From positions 1-64,000 of the forward strand of contig NZ_MWUE01000037.1 of the NCBI RefSeq assembly GCF_002077695.1: a stretch of 64,000 bases of DNA, read 5' to 3'. The stretch is from Pantoea latae. Lineage in GTDB: Bacteria; Pseudomonadota; Gammaproteobacteria; Enterobacterales; Enterobacteriaceae. Positions within the stretch are counted from its first letter, which is position 1. Each line of letters begins with the position of its first letter. The notes beneath the pieces are model-generated. The model was not told where the DNA came from. It searched no databases and saw only the letters and a program-made list of their open reading frames with translations. This document shows positions 36,863 to 47,900 of this stretch, in pieces. The position numbers and the translations under genes were made by a program.

Positions 36863-38291
36863 CTTTTCCCGTCCCCATAATGATTTTATCTTGCAATTCT
36901 TTCAGCTTTTCAGGCCTTATTTCATACTGATCTTTAGCTCTCGTTGGGTCAGCAATAATAGGCTTTCCTTTGTTCTCAGGTAATCGAGCAACACTCTCTT
37001 TTACGGCAGTTTTTCTCAATTCATCCAAAACAGAGTTTGGCACTTCAAAAGTTTTGATCGTTGCATTATCTATATTCTGAATGCTGCGCTTTTCAAAAAA
37101 CTCCAAAGCTCTGGCTTTATCACCAAAGTTTAAATACAGCGTAGTGTTGCCAGTGATAGTAACCTGTCCATTGTCACCAATTAAAAGGCGAGTGTTTGGT
37201 GCACCTTCCACACGATAAACCGTCACCGTACTCGGGCCTTTCATTCCATACACTGCACCACCAATTGCCGCAGCGGTATGTATTCCAGCCATTGTGTAGT
37301 AAAGAACTTTAGCCGCATCCGGGCTAATGTTATGCGTGGTCGCGAGCAGTTGTATATTGGCATTACGCTGCGCTATTGCATCCGACGTCGCGTACTTCCA
37401 CATCAAATCGTCTACCTTGCTCGCCCCGTCCTTATACACGCTGCGCATTTTGCTAATATAATCACCGTCGAGCATCTCGTCATAGCTCTTCGCCATTCCT
37501 GCTAAATCCTGGCGCAACCCCCTACACTGCTCTGAAGACAAATTCTGACAGGCCGCATCTATTGCAATATCAAACGCCTTATCTTTAGCGTCAAGGTCAT
37601 TAATGAGTTTCTCGGCCTGCTGTTTCTTTTCACCTTCCAGATACGGCAGTGACCATTTCGCATCCTGTCGCTTTTTCTCATCCGGAGCATTAAGTGCATT
37701 ATTCTCAACCGCATTCCTCCCCGCCTGCGCCCCGGCCACCGCGCCCGCCGCACCGTCTCCGGCAACGCTGCCCGCCAGTCCCGCCGCCAGCGTGCCCAGC
37801 GCGCTTATCGTCTGGCGCTGCTCTTCCGTCAGGTCCTTACGGTCCACGCCCGGGTACATCTGCTGCGCGATATACTCGCCCATCGCCGCGCCCGAGGCGC
37901 CCGCCAGCGCGCTGTTGCCTGCCGCGTAAGCCGTTACCGCGCCTACCACCGCGTGCGCCATCAGGTTCGCCTGTACGTTGACGAACCATCCGGGTTCTGC
38001 GTCTGGTTATGAATAATTTCTGCCAGATACGGTGCAGACCCGCCGGTTATTGCCTGCGCCAGGTTGCAGCGCCAGCCCCTGCACCGCCGCCGTCGCCGCC
38101 TGAATGCCCTTCTGGATGACGCTGCCCGTTCCCCACTGCTGCTGCGCCGCCTTATAGCTGTCCGTCGCCGTCAGCATGGCGTTGCACTTATTCCAGACTT
38201 CCTTAGACACGCCTTTATCTGGCTTTAAAATACTTTTCGTAGCCATGTCATCTTTATTGACTTTTGTTTCAACGACTATCGTCCCATAATG
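36849..38291 (-). pseudogene. Orphan CdiA pretoxin/toxin module 1, with two frameshifts in the pretoxin part
   Basis: Frame 1 (38291-38007) matches cdiA pretoxin (LTATDSYKAAQQQWGTGS). A shift near 38066-38070, where cdiA has two more bases, moves to NLAQAITGGSAPYLAEII; a second near 37980-37995 leads into the long frame starting MAHAVVGAVTAY at 37961. That frame keeps an exact VENN motif (GRNAVENNALN), a helical segment, and a C-terminal domain VTVYRVEGAPNTRLLIGDNG, TTLYLNFGDKARALEFF, IKTFEVPNSVLDELR. An ADP-ribosyltransferase-like fold is a guess. The tip itself is intact, so recombination onto cdiA could still use it. Confidence 0.75.
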
Positions 38292-38325
38292 TCAAACCAA
38301 ATTATTCCTGTGACTCTTCCGCCGC

Positions 38326-38949
38326 CTAATTAGCAATCAAATTCAGAATCTCTTCCTTATTACCCATGGCAGCAATTTCACAAGATGGTTCGTCAAAAAA
38401 ACCTAAGGCAAAAAAAACCACGCCTCCCTCTCTCCAGGTTTCGTTCATCCAGTAGGACCGCCCCTCTCCATAATCAATTTTTTTAAGTTTATATCTACTT
38501 ATAGCAAAATAAACATTATTTTCAGCATTTATCAGGCTACTGATCACTCCCTCCTGAGATAAATCAATTACCCCAACTCCTGAAATTTTTAGACCATCAT
38601 TATTTTTTCTAATAAAGCTAACCTTATCGGATATACCTTCTATGTTAACACCTCGATCTTGAAGCAGCCCCCATAACTTTTTATGATTAACCATAGCACT
38701 ATCAGGCTGCGCAGCCGAAAGCTCAACTATAACTGTCAACTTAACCCCCTCTAATTCATCAAGCAATAATAACCTCTTTATCATCAACTTTAATAAGCTT
38801 TCGCTACCTTCCCTTCTAGTCCGGTTAGTAATCTCCCAGCTAACCGCAGAGATATTCTTTCCCGTTATAGAGTAACGGCCATGAAAATCAGCTATGTCAT
38901 TTGCAGAAGAAATATCCTCTGCGCATCTCGTAAAAATATTAGTAGTCAT
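38326..38949 (-). CDS. cdiI: CdiI immunity protein of the intact CDI system
   Basis: 207 residues, cytosolic, encoded in AT-rich DNA. ATG at 38949 (MTTNIFTRCAEDIS) is chosen because it overlaps the cdiA stop by 11 bp and has AAAGG upstream; a longer frame upstream reads antisense-like sequence within cdiA. It should bind and block the HNH-type CdiA tip of sister cells. The pairing is positional. No family recognised. Confidence 0.75.
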   Translation of the reverse strand: MTTNIFTRCAEDISSANDIADFHGRYSITGKNISAVSWEITNRTRREGSESLLKLMIKRLLLLDELEGVKLTVIVELSAAQPDSAMVNHKKLWGLLQDRGVNIEGISDKVSFIRKNNDGLKISGVGVIDLSQEGVISSLINAENNVYFAISRYKLKKIDYGEGRSYWMNETWREGGVVFFALGFFDEPSCEIAAMGNKEEILNLIAN

Positions 38950-41900
38950 AATGATTACCTTTAGGGTCGTTAAAATGCGATCCTCGATTTTGAGGATTAT
39001 CCTCACCAAAAAAATGTCCGCCAGCATCATCTCTAATATATATCTTTTCTGTACCGCCACCTGATTTTGGCACATCAAATTCATATATATATCCGGGTTG
39101 TGGATTGCCGCGTTTATCTACGTTTGGATGAACCTTGCTCGGGCTTTGGCTAACTGGGATGCCTGACTGACGTTTAGCCTCATTAAACGCTCCTGCTCTT
39201 GCGCTTCCTTCAGGAGATAAATTTGCAGGTCTGTCACCTTCAGCCAGATAGGTATAATCATTTTTATCCTGTTCAAAAATCGGTGTTACCGTTGTATTCC
39301 CCCCCGTATCTGGCACACCTTCAGTATTTCCTGTATGGATTACTCCCTGTCCCGGCGACCGATCCGGCGTAACCAGTGACGTTCCTTTAGTTTCATCCGC
39401 AGCCGGATTAACCAGCTTTCCACCCGTCAGATCGTCATTAACTGGCACCGTTTCGGTTTTGCTGCCTGCTTCATTCGTATGCTGCTGGCTCTGCGCCGAT
39501 ACTATTGCCATCAGGACGCAGCCGGTATTTGCCCGGCATGCCGCATCCAGTCCTTCTTTTACCTTCTTAGTCAGCGCCAGCGCCGCCTGCTCGTTTGCAC
39601 CGCCTTTACCCGCTTCGGCCATCGCCGCCGAGTTCAGCGTTTCTTGTGCCAGCATCTGCTGCAACATGCCCGCGCTGAACATATTGTTACTGATTTCATT
39701 TTGGCCAGCCTGCGCGCCTGCGACCGCGTCAGCTGCTGAGTTACCTGTAAGGCCGCCCGCGAGGCCTGCCGCAACCGTGCCCAGTGCGACCAGCGTCTGC
39801 TTCTGCTCCTCGCTTAACTGGCTTACCGGCACGTTGCCATACAGCGCATTCTTGATGGCTTCACCCATTGCCGCCGTGGTCGCTGCGCCAGCCGCGCCGG
39901 ACAGCGCTGAGTTGCCCTGTGCTGCAGCAATCACTCCGGCTACGGCCGCATGAGCCATGATACGGCTGGCTTCATCCGGCGCGGTTTGTTTGATGACTTC
40001 CGCCAGGTAAGGCGCCGCCGCCCCGCTGGCCGCCTGCGCCAGGTTGCCACCCGCCAGACCCTGCACCGCCGCCGTCGCCGCCTGAATGCCCTGCTGGATG
40101 GCGCTTCCGGTGCCCCACTGCTGCTGGGCGGCCTTATAGCTGTCCGTCGCCGTCAGCTTCTCGTTGTACTTCGCCCAATCTTCCTTCGACGCGCCTTCGC
40201 CCGGCTCGTTTATGCCGTTCTTCGCCAGCTCCGCCTTACCGGCGTTCGTGGCCCGTATCTGCCCCTCCGTCCGGGCGATATCCGCCGCCTGATTGCCAAT
40301 CTCACCAATCAGCTGCGCCTCCTGCAGCCGGTTCTGCTCTTTTTCCTTATCAAATATTGGCGACAGCGTCTGGTTCGCATGCTCCACGTCCCGGCTCAGC
40401 CCGCTCACGTCCTGCGCCTGATTGTCCCGGTCGCGGATAACTATCGCGCCCTCGCTCACCGCCGCCTTCGTCACCGAGCTGTCGCTGCCGCTGTGGTTCG
40501 CTCCTACCAGCAGCCCGTTCGCCATGTTTCCGGCAAACTGACCGGCGATGCTGCCGCCCGTGCTGATGCCCGCGCTCTGGTGCTCCACCTTATAGTCCGC
40601 GTGGTTCCCGATGTCGCTGAACCCAAGCGTCCCCGTCTCCAGCCGGTTTTTATCCGCCGTCGCGGTGGAGCCGATTACCGCCCCGTCCAGCTGCGTGTGC
40701 TCTCCGACGCTCACGTCAAAGCCGCCCTTACCCGCGAAGATGCCGGTCTGCTCCTCCACGCTCTGCCAGGTGCTGTGCATCTTGTCGCGCGAGGCGTTGA
40801 CGCTGGCCGAGCCGGTCATGGAGCCAAAAGTAAAGCTGCCGCCCGCGCTGGCGCTCTGCTGCTTCGAGTCGTAGCGGTCGCTGTCCTGCTCGCTCGCCAG
40901 CGTCAGGTTGCGGCCCACCTCCGCCTTCACCTTCTCGCCGCTCACCTGCGCGCCCTGAAGAGTGGTGTCGCGCCCGCTCACCATCGTTACCTGGCTGCCC
41001 GCGCTTACCTGCGTCTCAGTGTAGGTGACGCCGCTGCCCTGCTCGCTGCCTTTGCCCTTGTTGACGCTGGCGGAGACGCTGATGCCCCAGCCGCCCTGGC
41101 CCGCGCCGATGCCCACGCCCAGGCTGCCGCCGTGGCTCTCGTTTTTCCCCTCCAGCGAGGAGGTATTGGCGGCCGACAGCAGGTTCAGGTCACGGCTGGC
41201 CGACAGCAGCACATCCTTGCCGGCCTGCAGCTGGCTGCCCTGCACCGTCAGGTCGCCGTCGGCGCCTTTCACGCCGCTGCCGCGCGCCACCACGCTCAGG
41301 TTGTCCCCCGCCGTCAGGCTGCTGCCCTGGGCGGTGCGCTGCTCGCTGCGCTGCGTGGAGGTAGAGGACTGGCTGCCGTAAGAGAGGCTGACCCCGATAG
41401 CATTGTTGTTCTCCGGGCTGCTGCCCTGCGCCGCCGCCAGGCGCGCGGCCTGCGTCGCCTGCACGCCGCTGAGCGCGGCTTTAGTGCCCTGCAGCGCCGC
41501 CAGCCGTCCGCTGTCGGCGGACTTCGCCTCCTGCACCGTCTGCGCCGCCGTATTGAGCGCGCTGCCCACCGTGCCGGAGAGCGCCAGCGTCAGGCCGGAG
41601 GTTTTCTGCTCGACCTTGTGCGTCTGGCTGCTCTGGTTCTCCGCCGCGGTGACGCTGACGTCGCGCCCGTCCAGCGTGAGGTTTTTGCCGGCGATAAGTT
41701 CGGAGCCGTTAACGTCCAGACGGTTGCCCGCCTCCAGCGTCACGTTGCCGTTTACGCTGCCGACGGTGCTGCCCTGGTTGGTCAGCTCCTGCGCCGTGTC
41801 GCTGGTTTTCATGCTCTGCGTGCCGTAACTGAAACCAATGCCGCCGGTGCCTGACAGCCCGCTCTTTTTCTCCTGTGCCAGGTGCTGTTCGCTGTTGCGC

Positions 41901-44900
41901 TCCGTCGCGCCCACCACGCTGAGGTCGTTGCCCGCCTGCAGCGCGACGTCGTGCGTGCCCGCGATCTGGCTGCCCTGCACGCGCAGGTCGTTGCCTGCCG
42001 CTACCGTGACGCTGTCGCCGCTCAGCGCGCTGCCCTGCGCCGTCTGGCGCGCAATCTGGTCACGCGTGGTGGTGGTGCTCTTCGACAGCCAGCCGCTGCT
42101 GCCGGTCACCTTATGCCGCTCGTCCAGATCCTGGGTGTTCTCACCATTCGTCAGCGTAACATCCTGTCCGGCGGTCAGCGCCAGCGCGAGGTCGGCCGAC
42201 AGGGTGGCGGCGCGCGCCTTAAGATCGTTGCCTGCCAGCAGCGAGACGTCGCCTTTGCCCACCACTTCGCTGCCAATCTCCTGCGTATTGCCCTGCTTCA
42301 GGCTGTTGTCGCTGTCCCAGACGATATCGTCGCGGCTTGCAGTGGTGACGGTAGTAAGGCTGAGGTCGCGGCCCGCATGAAGCACCGTCTGGCTCGACTT
42401 GCCGCTGTTGACCACCTGCGCCGCCGTCAGGTTGATATCACGTCCCGCCTGCAGGATCAGCCTGCCGTCGTCGCCCTGCACGTACATGCCCGCCACGCTG
42501 TCGACGGTGGTGCGCGCAAAGCTGTTGTCGCCGCTGCGGCTCTCGACGCTGCGCGTGGTGCTGATGGCGTTGATATCCCGTCCGGCGCTGGCCAGCAGCG
42601 CGTCGGTGCCCTGGATTACGCCGCCGATGTTGTTGATATCGGTGCGGGCAGTGAGATCGACGCTGGCGCCCTTGATGGTGCCCGCCAGGTTAGTAATATT
42701 GTCGGCGCTCAGCTTCACCACCTCGCGTCCGGCCAGCGTGCCGCTGTTAAACAGGCCACCGCCCAGGTTCAGATTGAGGTTGCGGCCCGCAATCAGCGCG
42801 CCGCTGCCGTCGACATCGCCCGGCTGAACGCGCGCGTAAACCTGCGGCACCAGCACCGTCTGGCTGGAACCATCCGGCAGCCTGACCTGCGCGTTCACCA
42901 GCCAGACAATATCTTTGGTCAGCAGCGCCATCTGCTGCGGCGTCAGCGCCACGCCGAGCGTCAGGTTGTACTGCTGGCTGAAGTCGATGGCGTTGTTCAT
43001 CAGCGCCTTGTACTGCTCTTCGTCGTTGCTGTAGCCGTCCAGATAACGCTGCCCGGTCAGGTTGATCACCTGTTCGCGGATCAGGCGCTGCTCGTAGTAG
43101 CCGTCGCCCAGCCGCTTCAGGAGGTTGTCGCTGTTCTGCGTCAGCTTCTCCTGCATATAGTCGCTGCTCAACCACTGCTTCTCCTGGGTAAAGCGCGGAT
43201 CGGTTTCCACCAGGTATTTGCCGCCAGGCGACGGATTGGTTTTAAACAGGCTGTTGTCCGGCAGGCGCGTATCCGGCCCGACAATGCGCACCACGCGTGC
43301 CGCTTCGCCCTGCTGCGGCGCGACGCTGCTGGCGACTTCAAAACGCTGCCCCGGCTTCAGGGCGGCGGCGGCGATAGCGGGCAGCGCGCCGCTATCGACC
43401 GCCTGCCAGTCAGGCGCAAGTGCGCTGCCCGCCACGGCGGCGCTGACGCCGCCGGTATGGCCGATTGCCGCGTCGGTGCCCTGCGCGCTCTGTGGCGCCA
43501 GCGAGACTGGCGTGCCGCTGATGTCGCCGTGATCGACCAGCTGGCTCGGCTTCAGCGCAATCGTCTCGATTACATCCGGCGGCGAATATCCCGAGGTATC
43601 TTTGCCCTGGCTGTCGCCGCCTTTATGGCGGATGCGGTAGTAGCTGGTGACCTTACCAACGTCGGTCGTGATGCGCTGACCCGCCACCTCGACGTTATCG
43701 AGCTCGCCCGCGTTCATCGTCAGCGTGTTGCCCGCTACAATCTGGCTTTTATCGTTGAACACCTTATCGGCGTTCACCGTCATATTGCCGCCCGCGATGA
43801 TCTTCGCCGGATCGCTTTCGGCGATCTGCGTCTCCTGCACCGTGCGGGTGTAGTCATACTGGGTAAAGCGGTCGTGGTTGCTGCCGGTTTTGCCCGGCGT
43901 GTTAAGGTTCAGCAGCGAGTCGGCGGAGTTGCGATCGACAAAGACGCCCTCTTCGCCCGCTTTCCAGCGCACGGTGTCGCCCGACTGCTGATACTCGGTG
44001 ATCGCCTCTGTAGAAACGGTCGCCAGCTCGGTGCTGAAATGGTCGTTGACGTTATTGATCTGCCCAGCGTCAATCTGCATATCGCCCGCCGACTCGATGG
44101 TGGCGCTGTGGTTGTTGAGCGTGTCGGCCCTGCCGGTCGCCAGCCCGCTGGCGTCCAGCTGCCCGCCCAGCGCCATATGCCCCGCGCTGTAGATCAGACC
44201 GTGATCGCGGTTGTTCAATATCTGGACGCCAATATCGACCCGCTCGCGCCCCGCCAGCGTGGCGGCGGTGCCGTTTTCCGCCAGGTTATTGAAGGTGCTG
44301 GCCTGCACGCCGACCGTATCGCCGTAAATCCGGCCACTGCCGATATTGGTTAAGGTGCCGGCTTTGAGCAGCGTCTGCTTGCCGTCGATCAGGCCGTAGT
44401 TGGTGAGCTGCCCGTTGAGGGTCAGCCAGTCCTGCCCGGCATTGATCTCGCCGCTGGCGGCGTTCAGCAGATTGCTGGCGCGCAGATCCAGCTTGCTGCC
44501 CGCCAGCAGTTTGCCGCTGTTGACGACGTCGCCTGGCGTGGTGAAGTTGAAGCTGCCGTTGGCGATCATCTCGCCGCTGTTGTTCAGGCTCTGCTGGCTG
44601 AGCAGCGTGATGTCGCCGCGCGACAGGATCTGGCCATCTCCACTAATGCGATCGGCGCGGATCAGCAGCGATCGCCCCGCCTTAACGCTGCCCGCACTAT
44701 TGGTCAGCGTCAGGCCGTTGCCCTGCAGCAAAAGATCCTCTCCGGCAGACAGCTCGCCCTGGCTGTTGTCGACGCTGCCCCGGCTGTTGATGGTCAGCTG
44801 CCGGTCGGCCAGCAGCGTGCCGCGCTGGTTGGCGATGCTGTCGCTGGTGACGTTGAGGTTTGCCGCTTCGATGCCCTGCTGCGCGCCCTGGGTATCCTGG

Positions 44901-47900
44901 TTATTGAGCTGCAGCGCATTGAGCACGGCGGTCGCGCCGCTGCGGATAAGACCGGCTGCGTTATCGATCACGCCCTGCGCGCTCGACAACAGCAGATCGC
45001 CAACGCTCTGGATCTGCCCGCCGCGGTTATCCAGATGCGCAGTGGTAAGACTGGCCGCCTGCTCGCTCACCACGCGCCCGCCATTGCGGTTATCCAGCTC
45101 GCCGCTTTGCAGGCTGAGGTCGCCCTTCGCGCCCAGCGTGCCGCCCTGATTGTCGATATCGCTGCTTTGCAGGCTAAGATCGCCCAGGCTGTAGAGGGTG
45201 CCGTTCTGGTTGTCGATGCCCTGGCCGTGGCTGTCGACGAGCACGCTACCGCCCTGCAGCAGGCCTGCCCTGTTATTCAGCGGCGATGCGGTATCGAGAC
45301 GCAGCGCATTCAGCATCGATGCGGTGTTAAGGCGCGGCGCGTTCTGCGGCGATGCGATGTCGAGGCGAAGCTGCTCCTGCGCCACCAGCGTGCCAGCTGC
45401 ATTATTCAGGCTGCCCGCCGCCAGCTGCAAGCCTTTTCCGCTCAGGGCCAGCCCCTGCGCGTTCTCTATCTGCCCGGCGCGGATCAGCATCTCGCCCTGG
45501 CTGGTCAGCCCGCCTTTCTCGCCGCTGTTCTGGTTAAGCAGCGCGTCGACGCCGATATCGAGACGATCGCCGCTCTGGATAAGGCCGCCGTCGCTGTTGT
45601 CGAGCGTGCCGCCGCGCAGCGTCAGCGCCTGCTGCGCCGCCAGCTGCCCGCCGCGGTTATCCAGCGCGTCGACGCTCAGGCTGCCTGTGTCGCCGCTCGC
45701 CACCATGCCCTGGCCGTTAAGCAGCTCGTCGGCCATGACGCGCAGCGCCTTGCCCGCGCCGATCGTGCCGCTCTGGTTATCGAGCCGCTGCGCCGCCTCC
45801 AGCGTGAGCCCCTGGCCCGCTTTGATGGTGCCGCTCTGGTTGCTGACGCTGGCCGTGACGGCGGAAAGCGCCGCCTGCGAGGCGAGCGTGCCGCGCTGGT
45901 TATCCAGCTGCGCGCCGTCTAGCTGGAGATCGCCCTGGCTGGCGATAAAGCCCTGCTGGTTGTCGACCGCGCCAACGTTAAGCGCGAGCGTGCCCAGGCT
46001 GCTGATGCCGCCTTTGCTGCCGCTGTCGCGGTTGCTCAGCGCGTAGCCGTGCGTGTCAATACGGGCGTCGCCGCCCGACTGCAACAGGCCCGCGTCGTTG
46101 GTCAGCGCGCCGTCGCTCTCTATCTGCAACTGCTGTTTGCCCACCAGCGTGCCGCCGCTGTTGTTCAGCGTCTGCGTGGTCAGCTGTGCATCGCCGCCGC
46201 TCGCCAGCATTCCCTGACGGTTATCCAGCTCGCCGCTGCGCAGCGTCAGCGCGCCGGAACTCAGAATGCCGCCGCTGTCGCCGCTCAGCTGATTGCTCAG
46301 GCGCGCGCCGTGCGTGTCGAGCAGCAGATCGCCGCCCGCCTGCAGCAGCCCGCCGTCGTTGTTGAGCGCGCCGCTGTCGCTGCGCAGCGCGCCTGATGCG
46401 GCGATGACGCCGCGCTGGTTATCCAGTGCGGCCTGGCCTAGCCCCAGCTGAAGGCTGTCGCCCAACAGCGTGCCGTTCTGATTCTCCAGCCCGGCGGCAT
46501 TAAGGGTCAGATCGCCCTTCGCCTCAATACGGCCCGCCTGATTCGCCAGTGCCTGCTGCGTGGCGAGGCTGGCGGCGCCGGTTGCCGCCGACGCGCGGCC
46601 CTGGCGGTTGTCCAGCCGATCGGCGTTCAGCCTGAGGTCGCGACTGGCCGCCAGCTCGCCCTGTTGATTGTCGACCGTGCCGCTGACCTGCGCCGTCAGG
46701 CTGCCCTGCTGCGCGGCGACGATAGCGCCAGAACGGTTATCCAGCGCCGCGGCCTGGAGGTCGATATTGCCGTTGCCCGCCAGCTGGCCGCCCTGGTTAT
46801 TCAGGGTGCCGCGCGTATGCAGCCGCATCGCGCCGCTGCCGTTCTGTATCAGCTGGCCCTGCTGGTTCGACAGGCTGTCGACCTCGGCGTCGATCTGCTG
46901 CGCGGAGGTCGTTCCCATCTCGAGGTTGAACTCGCCGCCGCGCAGGCTGAGCTGACCGCTGGAGAGCAGTTTGCCGTCGCCGCCCTGCAGACTGCGCGCG
47001 TTGATGGCCAGCGTGCCGCTGCCGGCATGAGCGATCTCGCCGGACTGGTTATTCAGCGTATCGGCGTTGAGAGTGAGATTACCGCTGTTGGTGGCGAGGC
47101 GTCCGCCGCGATTGTTCAGGCTGCCCGATAGCGTGAGAGAAAGATCGTCGCCGCCGGTTTGGCTGATCTCGCCCTGCTGGCTGGAGAGATCGCGCGCCTG
47201 CAGATCGAGCTTGCTGGCGGTCAGCACGCCGCCGTCGTTATCCAGCATTTTGCTGGCGTGGGCAGCCAGCTGCTGCTGCGCAACGAGCATGCCGCCGCGC
47301 GTAGCGATGTCGCCGTCGCGCGCTTCGATCGTGATGTTTTTTCCCTGCGTGCGGCTGCCGCTGAGATCCAGGCGCTGGCCGCGCGCGGTCAGGCTGCCGC
47401 CCGCCAGGTTCTCGCCCTGCGCGCTCAGCGCGCCATCGGCGGCGAGCGTCAGATCGCCTGAGTCGCCGAGCCTGCCGTCATCCTGTACGCCTGCGGCAAG
47501 AATGCCTGACGTCGCGCTGTTGAGACGAGCGGCCTGCAGCGTCACGTTATGGCGCGCGGCGACCGAACCGCTATTCTGCACCTCCGCCGTGCTGGCGACC
47601 GTGGCGCTGCCGCCGGCGAAAAGCGCGCCGCTGTTGCTCAAGCCTTCTCTGGTGGTGACCTGCAACTCGCCGCTGCTGCGTATGCTGCCGCTGTTTTCGA
47701 TGCGGCCATCGGCGGTGATGGTCACCGCGCCGGCCTGCGCGCCGATGCTGCCCGCATTGCGCACGCCGACGCCCGCCTCAGTGCCAATCAGGCGGATTTT
47801 TCCGGCATACATGCCGCCGAGGCTGGAGACGTCCAGCGCCACCTGCGGACGCGAAGCGGGCTCGTCGCCCTGTTTTGCCACCTGCTGATGCGCCGCATCC

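Noticed and set aside
39950..44353. Long plus-strand open frames (634 and 823 codons) inside cdiA
   Set aside because: Mirror images of the repetitive GC-rich cdiA coding strand, with no motifs, SD or family features.
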